NCBI GenBank assembly: GCA_030248215.1
Contig: JASANG010002067.1
Coordinates: 310,001 to 374,000, forward strand
Origin: Enoplolaimus lenunculus
Lineage: Eukaryota; Nematoda; Enoplea; Enoplida; Thoracostomopsidae
DNA: 64,000 nt
Direction: 5' to 3'
Part shown: positions 13,867-23,759 of the stretch, piece after piece
Numbering within the stretch: the stretch's first letter is position 1
Layout: every line of letters starts with the position of its first letter
Program-made: the position numbers and the translations under genes
The notes under the pieces: model-generated
Database searches by the model: none
What the model was told of the DNA's origin: nothing
Seen by the model: the letters and a program-made list of their open reading frames with translations, nothing else

Positions 13867-15096
13867 CACCCTGCAAACCGGAGATCTCATTAGAAGCGAA
13901 AATATGTAAAAAGTTTCAAATTCCAAGCATTTTTGGACGAACACAGGCTAAGTGTGGGATAACCGATCACTTAGACAAAGAATTTTTTCCGGTCATAGTT
14001 TTTTTGCGGCCATAGTTTTTTCCGGAAAAAACAACCCTGAGAGTGAATGCTCAAGCATCGGTATACAACATGCAGCTAGATTTATATACATGCTGCTTAA
14101 TAGTTTCTGCTAATCTTATATCTATTAGGTGTTAAAAGATCTCTTAGAATTTTTATCCAAAACCTGGTTGTCGCACAAATTGAATATTGCATGTGTACAA
14201 GTTTCACCAAAAGAATGATGCCAAATTCGCACTATTTGAAAATCTGGTTGAATATTGGACAGTTTTCCCGCGTTATAGGCCCCAGTAAGCGTGCTTCACT
14301 GCGAGATTTAATACACCTAAGGGCCCGGCCCATCTAAGCAACAAAACTAAAGATCCGCATTTTAGGAGCCAAATCGGCATTACCTTCCGATATACTACGA
14401 CTTGAGTGGGTCCTACAGATTTGAACGGATATTTTTTTAGCTATTTATCAACCAAAATATATTTCTAGGTTTAAGCCTGCTAGCGTAATAAAAGCACATG
14501 TCTAAAACAAGGCTTATGATTAAGCCCATGCAAAAATAATTAGTCTAAAACTTATACATTCAATACGGTCCAGTGATAAAGCAGAAAATGTAGCGGATCC
14601 AAAGGCTGAGCATGCGTGTACGCTCCTGGCCACATTTTTTTGTGATAAAATGGTAAACTTTATAATTCCCAGCAGAAAACTTTTGTGATCATATCAAATG
14701 ATGAGGTTCCCACCTTACAATTTTTCCCTCAAAACTGCTTTGTTACAAAATGATAAGGTTCCTATCTTACAATTTTGCCCTCAGGAAATTTTTGGTAAAA
14801 ATAAGGTCCCTACCTAGCAGTTCTTCCAACGCAGAACATTTTTGTTGAAAAATTGCGCTCTAAAGCATTTAACAGCTCGCCCCCGTCAAAATTTCTGGAT
14901 CCTCTGCTGAATTAGGGGATTTTTTCTTGGAACATAAAACGACTCATGTATATATAGCTAAAGAAAAGTATGACATTCACTAGAATCTCTATTTACAGTT
15001 GTTTAAATCAGGCGGAGATAATAAAACCAAATCAACTCAATTTCACATGACCAACGCAAGTATTTATTAGTCAGTAGCAACCTTTTAAACCGAATA

Positions 15097-15557
15097 CTGT
15101 AGTGACCCGAATAAAAGGGGGTAATAAGAGGGGTCCCCATTTTTAGTCGCAATGAATACGAGTTCGTATCCCTAATAAGAGTCAGTAAACGGATAGTCCC
15201 TAAACATTAATTAATCCATAAATGTCAATTATCCCTAATTGTAGCCAGGATGCAACCAAAATTACAATGTACCGGAACCAGAATTTGAAGAAATACGAGA
15301 AACAGAACCGGAAAATAAAAAATAAGTCACCCAAAAATTTATTTTAATTCTTTTTCGCAATATTATTGGTGAAATAATTCTCAGTTGGAGTTAGGTACTA
15401 ATTTAAGCTGTTGATTTTAGATTTCTATTATTCCCGGAAGCGAAATGACGGCAAGGGGCGGGTTAAAAATAAATAACAGTCTGTAACAGAATAACAACGG
15501 GGTACCCTCTGGAGAGGCCAAATAAATATCAGCCCCCTCTTATTCGAGTCACTGCAG
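15097..15557. mobile_element. MITE, CTGTAGTGACC family, copy 3
   Basis: The ends are TA|CTGTAGTGACCCG and GAGTCACTGCAG|TA, 461 bp. It is only 42 bp from copy 4. Confidence 0.85.
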
Positions 15558-15599
15558 TACTTAAGCTATAGTTAAGTAATTATTTAAGTTGACGACTTA

Positions 15600-15998
15600 C
15601 GGTAGTGACCCGAATAAGAAGGGGGGTCCCCATTTTGGGTCCGAATCAATAGGAGTCCGCATCCTAATAAGAGTCCCTAAACCCTGATTAGAGTCCATAA
15701 ATGTCAATTAACCATAAAAATTACTCCAGGACCAAATAATTTGAGTTCGAAACTGTAAAGCGGTGTTAAATTTTGAAAGTACATTCCAAAGTATATCCTT
15801 GAATTATCGCTCAAGCTATTGAAACAAGACAAATAAACGTTTAATTCAACGGATAATCGCACTACCAGATATATATCAGTAACGAAGGGCAGCGGAGCGT
15901 GGATTAAAAAGAAATAAAAGGTAACCGAATAAAATCCGGGGTCCCCTCTGGAAAGGCCAAATAATTATCAGCCTCCCTTCTTATTCGTGTCAATACAG
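15600..15998. mobile_element. MITE, CTGTAGTGACC family, copy 4
   Basis: The ends are TA|CGGTAGTGACCCG and GTGTCAATACAG|TA, 399 bp. It has the same orientation as copy 3, so the two form a near-tandem pair. Confidence 0.8.
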
Positions 15999-16289
15999 TA
16001 GGTCAATACTTAAATTTCGAGCAAAATCAAATAAACGCCAAATGTCAGCCATTGTCATAACACGGAATTAATGTTTCGCTTTATATTAAACCGACTCCAT
16101 GAGTCTACAATTTCGATTAAAACAAGATTAATATGCCTCAAAGCCAACGGTTACTTTGTAATATATCAAATTTAGTCAGCGATTTAAGTATCTACTTAAC
16201 TTAAGTAGACTTTTAAAAACATCAAAATCTTTAAGTAATTACTTAGCAGATATTTAAGTACTAGCTCGTACTTAGGTAGAGTTTCGGAA

Positions 16290-16560
16290 ACCCAGCAAGT
16301 GTCTCACAATTTTTCATTTACAGATATGTTGCAATTGTTCAATACGAAGTAAATAACTACTAAAATTATCTAAAATCTTAAAAATTTCGGTGTGCTTCTT
16401 ATTTTACTTTAAACTTTTGCAAAACGCGGTGAATAATGGCATTCGCAATCGCGGTAGCACAAAAATAAAACATCTTTGAAACTTTCATAGTTTTATACCC
16501 GTTTTCATTTTTTGAAATTTTTAAGGTCGTGAACCACCGACCTGCAGCTATAACCAGAAG
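16290..16560 (+). repeat. dispersed repeat (CTCACAATTT family), copy 1
   Basis: It shares TCTCACAATTTTTCATT, a GCAATTGTTCAA-like stretch and a following TTGAAACTTTCAT with copies at 31495-31690 and 33095-33315. The copies have diverged. No terminal structure is clear. Confidence 0.6.
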
Positions 16561-17082
16561 CCCACTTACGGTTCAGGCTGAAAAGTGATGTCCGGTCAGC
16601 TACAATTTTTGCCGAGGTTCCTGCAAATTTGGTAATGATTTTTTGCGTTTTCTGTAGAAAAGTCGTTTAGTTCAAGACACATATATTGTATTCAGTGTAA
16701 GAAAGCGCAAAACGCGATTTGGAGATTAATGGAACAGAATTGAACTATGATAGTGAAAAATACCGGATTTGCTAGCTCTAAGCTCTATACATTATACAAC
16801 AAAACAAATTTGCAGCGATGTGTAGCTGGATCTTAATTGTTGCACGCGGCTTCGTACAAGGTATCAACTACTTGCAAAATAACATTTTTATTACGAAAAG
16901 GTATTGTTCGCAGAAGCGGAAGGCGTAGCCAGAGGAATTACAGGTCAACTACCTTTAGGAAATTTTCAAGGAGTTTTTAGGAACGTGTTAAGTTGGCAAA
17001 ACTAGACACTATCCGCCCCTCCCAATATGTCTATCGAGCGTAATATCCTTTCCGAAATGCTATTGGCACCGCTGTACCAGCG

Positions 17083-20000
17083 TTACAACAACATGACACA
17101 ATCATCACCTGATCCACCCGAACATATACTTGAACAGCGGTCTGTTAAACGTAAAGCAACAAGACGTTGAACTCTATTCAGTACCGGCCACATCATCGAT
17201 AATGTCTCAGTAATATTGTTTGCACAATTAAGTGTCATGTTGTTGGAAGCGATCACTGATGTGCAAAATGAGTGCAAATACGACTGCAACTCAAAGCAAC
17301 GAATGTTTGATTCCGGAATGCGATCAGACTGGTTATTACACGTATCAAAATCAGAGTATCGCGCCAGAAGTCGCGAGTGTTCAGACTTAAACAAGAAATA
17401 CCCAAGATTACTCACAAAGCACAGCACTGCTAGGGCCCCTGTTACTTTCAGGGGCGTCCAGGTTTCTGGTGGGTCTGTAAAAGAGTACGTTTAGTCTCTG
17501 GAGTACACTTTTTGCTTAGGCTTCGGCTTAGGAACACACTTTTGCAATGCTTAGGCTTACGAATACGCGTAATCTACTGTTACGCGCCCAAAAGTAACAT
17601 TTTCCGCTGCTAGATTAACCTTTTCGAACACAAACACGCAACAGATTTCTAAACCTAAATTTTAAGCTCCAGCGCACTACGCAGACATAATATTTGACAC
17701 TGCTGCAATTTAGTAACTATCTTAGTCGGGAAAACTTTCTTGCAGAGTTTTACTTTGAATAGAGCAAAAAATTGACCTACTTTAAATTAGGTTGAATAGC
17801 GTCTAATAATTTTTTAAAATATATTTTGACTAGTTAACACAACAAAACCACGTATGTCAGTTTTCAATAACACGATGTTCCTGAGTTTTCAACATTTTCT
17901 GGGCAGTTTTTGAGCGAAGCGAAACTCCGAGCGAAGCTCGTGGTTTCGCGAAGCGTTTCATGTTTTGTACTCTGGGGCCGAAATGTGGATGTCCGTCCGT
18001 CCGAAAAGAATCTCATGAACGGCTGGACTGATTTTTGATAAACATTTTTGTTTGAAAGCCAATTATCCTGGGGCGTTCACCTCGCATTGGGGTTTTAACA
18101 TTTTAAGCCGCTGATTAGCTAGCTATAGGCTAATTTGCATAATTAATTAAGCCTAAATTAAGACTTTCTACATTATTTCACTGATTCTTACAGTTACAAG
18201 CAATCTAAATTCAGCATTAAAGGGTTTTTGGGTGCGCGGAATCTGCATAGACTGTTTACAAACCTCCAAAACCGATAATTGAGTAGTTAGCTAATAGATA
18301 ATTTGCCTATTAGCATAATTCATAAGCCTAAACCAGTCGTAGTGGGACTACATTTATTGAGCGAAGCTCAAACACACGTAAGCAATTAAGGTAATATGCA
18401 AATTAGTTATTAGCTAACTATTCATTTATCGGTTTTGGAGGTTTGTAAGCAATTTTCTCAGATTCCTCGCACCCAAAAACCCTTCGCCACCCAAATAATT
18501 ATTGGAATAATTCAAAAAGTCCTAATTTTGTCTCGTCAATTAAGCAAATATGCAAATTATGTATTAGCTAACTATTCGACAATTGCTTTTAAAGGTCTTC
18601 AAACAATTTATTCAGATTCCTCGCACCCAAAAACCCATTATTGCTGAAATTAGATTGCTTGTAACCCTAATAATTAGTGAAACATTGTAAAAACGCCTAA
18701 TTTAGGCTTATCAATTATACTTATATGCAAATTATCTATTAGCTAACTTATCAATTATCGGTTTTTCGGTTTTACGACGTTTGTAAACAATTTATTCAGA
18801 TTCCTCGCACCAAAACCTTCAGTAAACCCTATTTATTGAAATAATTCAAAAAGTCCTTGTTTTGTCTTGTCGATTAAGCCAATATGTAAATGAACTATTA
18901 GCTAACTATTCAATTATCGGTTTGGGATGCTTGTAAACAATTTATTCAAATTCTTCGCACCTAAAAACCCTTTATTGCTGAAATGATATTGCTTTTAACC
19001 TTAATAATTAGTGAAATATTGTAAGAAGTCCTAATTTAGGCTTACAAACTATGCTAATATGCAAATTATCCATTAGCTAACAACACAATTATCAGTTTTG
19101 GAGGTATGTAAACAGTTTACGGAGATTTCTCGCACCCAAAAACCCGTTAATGCTAAAATTAGATTGCTTCTAACTGAAATAATTACTGAAATATTGTGGA
19201 AAGTCCTAATTTAGGCTTAATTAATTATGCAAATTAGCCTGTAGCTAATAAACGGCTTAAAATTTTAAAACCCCAATGCGAGGTTAACACTCTAGAATAA
19301 TTGGCTTTTAAACAAAAAAAGTTTATGAAAATCGGTTCAGCCGTTCCTGAGATTCTTTTCGGACGGACGGACATCCACCTTTCGACCCCCAAGTACAAAA
19401 CATAAAACGCTTCGCGAAACTCCGAGCTTCGCTCGGAGTTTCGCTTCGCTCAATCAGGACTTTTTACAATATATCACTAATTATTAAGGATAAAAGCAAT
19501 ATAATTTCAGCACTAAAGGGTTTTTAGGTGCAAGGAACTTGAATAAATTGTGTACAAACCTCCAAAACAGATAATTGAATAGTTAGCCAATTGCAAATTT
19601 GCATATTAGCTTAATTGACAAGACAAAATTAGGGCTTTTTAAAATATTTCAATAATTATTAGGGTTTACTGAAGGTTTTTGGGTGCGAGGAATCTGAATA
19701 AATTGGTTACAAACCTGCAAAACAGATAATTGAATAGTTTGCTAATAGCAAATTTGCATATAAGCATAATTGATAAGCCTAAATAAGACGTTTTTTGCAA
19801 TATTTCACTATTAGGATTACAAACAAGCAATTTAATTTCAGCAATAATAGGTTTTTGGGCGCGAGGAATCTGAATGAATTGTCTACAAACCTTCAGAACC
19901 AATTATCGAATTGTTAGCTAATAGCTCATTTGCATATTTGCTTAATTGATAAGCCTAAATAATGGCTTTTTAAATTATTTCTCAAATTATTAGGGTTACT

Positions 20001-21049
20001 GCAGGGTTTTTAAGTGCGAGGAATCTGAATAAATTGTTTACAAACCTCCAAAACCAATAAATGAATAGTAAGCTAATAACTAGTTTGCATATTAGCTTAA
20101 CTGCTTACTTGTGTTCGAGCTTCGCTCAATACATGTAGTCTCACGATGACCGATGATGAATAGTTTTAATTCAGCAAGCTACATGTAGAGGTTATCTTAC
20201 CTTCATTTGCTTGCCAATATGCCGCAACATAAGCAGTAACAGCACGGTTAATACTTCAACGTCTTGTTCAACTTGCGCAACGTAATGATTTGATTTTTCC
20301 TTCGAATCTTGATTTGTAGATTTGGTGTTGCTCCCGTGATTTATTAACTGCTCAACCAAGCTTAGCGCAAGCGGATACTTCCCTGTTTCCACGGCAATCG
20401 TAATCATCCAACGCATTGCGGCGTAACGTCCAACATCTATGTCACGTAATAGTCTGTTTGCGCGTTCGAACATACTATAAGCATCATCCATGAGCGGATC
20501 AGACTTGCAGCAATCACCGGTCGCATACTCATGGGACAAAAAATATAACAGCGTGCCAAATTCAAGACAAAATTCACCAGCCAGTCCTGGCTCGTTATGT
20601 TCAAGATGCACGCGAATAGCATGACCATAACAATGTGCAGCACATGTTGCGTGTTCGCCAAGAGATCGCAAACCAAGCAGATTGGACTCGTCTCGCTGTG
20701 CTGCTATAAAGCATCGGCCGGCCTCTCGCAATCCACTGGCTTCACCGCAAATATTGCCCAAGCTGTGCTCGCAGCGTGCTACTGCAAGCTGACAAAAACC
20801 AGCATAATGATAGCATCCAGTGCCTCCAAATGGGTCGGATAAACTTCGAGTACCCGGACGCGGCGCTAGTTTGCTTGCCAGTGCATTAAACGCTCGACTT
20901 GCTTCTGCTAGATTTGGCTTGCGTAAAAAGCGCTTTTTCAGACGACATGAAATTGTTTTGTACTCTTGCCATGGATCAATAAACGACGAGTCACTACCTC
21001 CGACACAACCACTAGGATCCGGTGAATGTAAAAAATCGTCGAAATTCAT
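17083..21049 (-). CDS. F8A: HAP40 / F8A, 40 kDa huntingtin-associated protein
   Basis: Two exons: 21049-20201 (283 codons, donor GTAAGA) and 17385-17083 (100 codons plus stop, acceptor TTTAAG). Both borders are phase 0, giving 383 residues against about 371 in human. The first exon carries the family signature KKRFLRKPNLAEA (about residues 38-50) and then CQLAVARCEHSL. The last exon ends with the conserved helix around MMWPVLNRVQRLVAL. HAP40 is an all-helical, TPR-like protein that binds huntingtin between its HEAT-repeat domains and stabilises it; that role is from family knowledge. The gene lies 188 bp downstream of MED22 on the same strand. Its 2.8 kb intron is filled by a TTAGGC MITE and two nested Helentron-like copies. 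I saw no extra exon in the intron, and the phases do not require one. Confidence 0.9.
17433..17601. mobile_element. MITE, TTAGGC-bearing family 2, in HAP40 intron
   Basis: The ends are GGCCCCTGTTACTTT and AAAAGTAACAT. It shares GTCCAGGTTTCTGGTGGG with the copy at 7302-7455. It starts 48 bp intronic of the last HAP40 exon. Confidence 0.75.
17912..20140 (-). mobile_element. Helentron/HINE-like non-autonomous element (interrupted outer copy)
   Basis: Read on the minus strand, the outer copy starts at 20140 and ends at 17912. It is broken by a plus-strand copy of the same family at about 18334-19453. Without the inner copy the outer one runs continuously: GCATAATTCATAAGCCTAAA joins TCAGGACTTTTTACAAT, the order seen in the copy at 48678-49779. 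The family has AGCGAAGCTCG-type subterminal inverted motifs near both ends, a GTCC/GTCT tetranucleotide block, and internal 150-185 bp tandem units (CTATTAGCTAACTATTCAAT, CCTCGCACCCAAAAACC). These match the plan of DINE-1/HINE elements. The assignment is by architecture only; there is no Rep/helicase gene. Confidence 0.6.
18334..19453 (+). mobile_element. Helentron/HINE-like element nested in another copy
   Basis: It starts near CCAGTCGTAGTGGGACTAC and has about six diverged internal units. It then has a GGACGGACGGACATCC block and a hairpin (GCGAAACTCCGAGC, loop TTC, inverted repeat) immediately before its end at CGCTTCGCTCAA. The copy at 48678-49779 is collinear with it. Confidence 0.65.
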
Positions 21050-21228
21050 ATTATAGGTTCAACCTGAATTCTGGAACAATTTTCACAAAGTAGATTTTCC
21101 GAAACTTTAGCGCCTGTTTACAAACTCGATTTTCCAATGTTTCACAGAGATAATATTTTCAAGCAATGTGTTTAACGTATTATATACAGTGTTAGCTCGT
21201 TTTTCGTTTTAAATTTTTTCAACGTATT

Positions 21229-21234
21229 TTTATT
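21229..21234 (-). promoter_or_regulatory. AATAAA polyadenylation signal of MED22
   Basis: On the minus strand AATAAA begins 4 bases after the MED22 stop codon, an unusually early position. It leaves about 180 bp before the HAP40 start. No other AATAAA is visible in the gap. Confidence 0.5.
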
Positions 21235-21237
21235 GTA

Positions 21238-23191
21238 TTAAGTGTTGTTCACAATTTTAAGACACGACGTATAATATTCTTGCTCGAGCTCAAGCAAGTC
21301 ACTCGCTAAATCATCACGAATAGACTGAAGGTTTGCAGTGGTTTGCGCGATAGTCGAGTAACATTCAGCATCAGTATCCGCAATGGTGTTGTTGACAAAC
21401 GCAAAGTCGTTGAGACAAGAAAACTGTTTTAAATCAGCGACAAGTTTTAGCAAAGCTTCACCAGCACGAGCCTATAAATAGTCAGCCAACCCTACAACCC
21501 TGGCTTCTCCACAGCGGGGGGTAGCACTTTTCGAAATTTTCATTTTCCCCCCGGCGAAAATTTTGCCGCCCCCAGGAAAGGCCCCCCGGCGAATTTTCGG
21601 CCGCCCCCCAGCAAATTTTTTTGCTGGGGGCCCCCAGGACTTTTCTAGGTCAAAAATTTTCAATGTTAAAACGTAAAGACCTGGACTTCTTTTGCGGCGG
21701 ACATTCGGCAAAATATGATTTTATATTACGCTGAGTACTCATAATTTTTAATAGCGTTACAAATACCCGTAGTAACTAATTCAATTCAATAATGAACTGA
21801 AAAAGCACAATTATATAAAGACCGTTTCAGGGCATACAGCATTCGAAAGTACCTTGCAGCAGCAAGTTCAACCCGTCTGAGCCTTATGATAAATTGAAGC
21901 TGTGACTAATATACAAAATATTACGTAATCACAGTTTCAATTATAGATTATCTATATTTTATATAATTGTGCTTCTTTCAACTTCTGGTTAAGTTGTCAG
22001 TATATACGTACGTAATATTAGTTAAAATTATTGTTATTAGCGTTTGCGAGAAATTTTTGTCATGTTGACCGATGAGTAATCTTACGTTGAGTTGGAAACA
22101 CGGTCTAGAATGAAAAAATGGTCCAACAAGTCGGTTTGCAAAATTTTAAGCCTGCCCCCCCAGCAAAATCAGCTGCCCCCCAGGAAACTCCTGACCCCCC
22201 CCCCGAGGAAACGCCCCCCGGCGGAAATTTTCAAGCTGTGGAGAAGCCAGCAACCGCCAAATGTTTATATATGTAGTACTGTATACACAGAAGCCGTAAT
22301 TCATGCAAATAACAAAGGTATAAGTTAAGTATAGTGTAAATATAATTCTAAGGTTCTTTAAGAGGCAGGAAAACGTTATAACGCAACAGCTGCAGCGGCA
22401 ACACGCTGGACGGATAATCTCTCCACCGCCATATTTTGTGATATAAAAGCATCTAAGACAGAAACTCATTTTCTGCTGCAAAAAAATAAAAATTGCCGTA
22501 CCATAGCTTAACCAAATTTTACACAAAAATGTGTAATGATTATGACTGCATTAAGTTTGAAACTCTGTTCTTTAAGCCTTACCTACAACAGACCGATACT
22601 CACCATATTAGCAGCTCTAACTGCAAGCTCATTGTGACTTTGTTCTAAAAACGTTGTTCGGCTAACGTTGCTAAATCGAGGATGTGTATCATCAGAACGA
22701 CTAATATCCTCAAGCTAAAACAAAACGTATATTTAAGTCATAAAGCACATATCAAATCGCGACAATTTTCTTGTGCCATAGAATCTTGCTAAGCATACTA
22801 ACAGAATCTCCGGCATATGACGCTGTTATTTTCTGAGCACCTCAAGCTAAAACAAAATATAAATTTTAGCGATATAGCACATGTGAAATAGCTACAATTT
22901 TTTGTGTCATAGAATCTTGCTAAGCATACAAACAGAATCTCCGGCATATGACGCTATTATTTTCTGACCATTCTCGCACAATAATTGCCACATATAGAAA
23001 GTTATAAAAACCAAAAATCATCTTCTCAAAGAAGCTATTATTACCTTTGCTTGTTTTACAACAGCAAGAAAATTTTCACGGAGCGAGCGCGTGTTTTCGC
23101 GCAAACGGTGTCGATAGTCTTTCAAAATAATATCAGCTGGAACAGCTTGTTTTTGTAATTGTTTTCGACCAGTTTCTGAGGCGCTACTCAT
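21238..23191 (-). CDS. MED22: Mediator complex subunit 22 (MED22, Surf5)
   Basis: Three exons on the minus strand: 23191-23045 (49 codons, donor GTAATA), 22714-22604 (37 codons, acceptor TTTTAG, donor GTGAGT) and 21471-21238 (77 codons plus stop, acceptor TTATAG). All are in phase 0, giving 163 residues. The order of motifs is that of human MED22: KDYRHRLRENTRSLRENF (residues 25-42), then LEDISRS and VRAANM, then ARAGEALLKLVADLKQF and DLLELEQEYYTSCLKI near the end. I chose the ATG at 23191; an in-frame ATG six codons upstream (23209) is possible. MED22 is a small helical subunit of the Mediator head that pairs with MED11 and links RNA polymerase II to activators in the nucleus. Both introns carry repeats: a 132 bp tandem duplication and a 751 bp element. 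Confidence 0.92.
21500..22250. mobile_element. 751 bp element with inverted ends and CAACC target duplication
   Basis: The left end is CAACC|CTGGCTTCTCCACAGC and the right end is GCTGTGGAGAAGCCAG|CAACC, a perfect 16 bp inverted terminal repeat flanked by 5 bp direct repeats. C-rich CCCCCCGGCGAAAATTTT-like blocks lie just inside both ends in inverted orientation. It sits in MED22 intron 2. There is no coding frame. The superfamily is unknown; a 5 bp duplication is shared with the palindromic element at 39.7-42.7 kb. Confidence 0.8.
22709..22972. repeat. 132 bp tandem duplication in MED22 intron 1
   Basis: Units 22709-22840 and 22841-22972 both start CTCAAGCTAAAACAAAA and both contain AGAATCTTGCTAAGCATAC and CTCCGGCATATGACGCT. 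The duplicated block includes the MED22 exon 2 acceptor and the first six exon bases (TTTTAG|CTTGAG on the minus strand). A decoy acceptor therefore lies 132 bp upstream of the real one. Confidence 0.9.
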
Positions 23192-23508
23192 TCCACAGAA
23201 CAATTTCAAATTGGTGGCAGATAGAAAAACATAACAATTAACATTAAATACAATATATACGTTCCTGAAATTTAATCAATTGTTACAAGGCGGAGAACAA
23301 AACAATCTTATCTAAAGTTTTATTTTGGTCCGTTAAGTGTTTTCTTCTACTGGAATAACTTCAAACACACAACTACAGTTCTGACTTCAAGTTTATTCAT
23401 TTACGTTAATCAACTGGTTTGTTCAGTACCGTCCTATGTGTAGCAGATTCAGTACTTTTAATGCGGTACCTGTGTGTTAGTCCCACCCACTAAGAAAAAT
23501 GTATATTT

Positions 23509-23665
23509 CTGTGTTACAATGTGATAAATTGGGTAGGCTCGGGTACGACAATGTATAGTTTTTAGTTCTTGCAGCTGAAAACGAGACGCGTTGTTTCGTA
23601 AAAGGATCTGAACCCATCACTGACAGATTCTCAGTCCAGCGCGCGCTAAGGATGGGTAAGACATC
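23509..23665 (-). mobile_element. tRNA-derived SINE, family A, copy 1
   Basis: Read on the minus strand, a tRNA-like head has a B box GGTTCAGATCC. It is followed by a body with TTTTCAGCTGCAAGAACT, then AAAACTATACATTG and GAGCCTACCCAA. The same body follows the head at 26957-27112. The A-box end is damaged. Confidence 0.65.
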
Positions 23666-23759
23666 ACTAATATTCGACCTTAGCACAGCTTATCAAACTA
23701 AAAACAGTGAGATATGTTACGCCTTTCGGTCGTACTTAAAAAGTTACTTAATCATTGTA

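Larger units (their letters stand above)
12425..14365. mobile_element. about 1.9 kb element with long inverted ends
   Basis: The sequence at about 12430-12720 recurs in reverse complement at about 13960-14365. Landmarks are ATGCGAATCTTTAGTTTTG, GCACGCTAAAG, CAACCAGGTTTTAGATG and the TTTTCCGG tract. The arms differ by small indels, so it is not recent. The centre contains a TTAGGC-type MITE (13358-13498) and a copy of the CTCCGGC-rich repeat (13528-13866). There is no transposase frame, so the family is unknown. Confidence 0.65.
10372..17082. other. gene-poor, repeat-rich stretch
   Basis: Between the ASB gene and the last HAP40 exon I find only repeats (listed separately) and one isolated exon-like frame at 12177-12371. 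The rest is AT-rich unique-looking DNA without recognisable coding. Confidence 0.55.
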
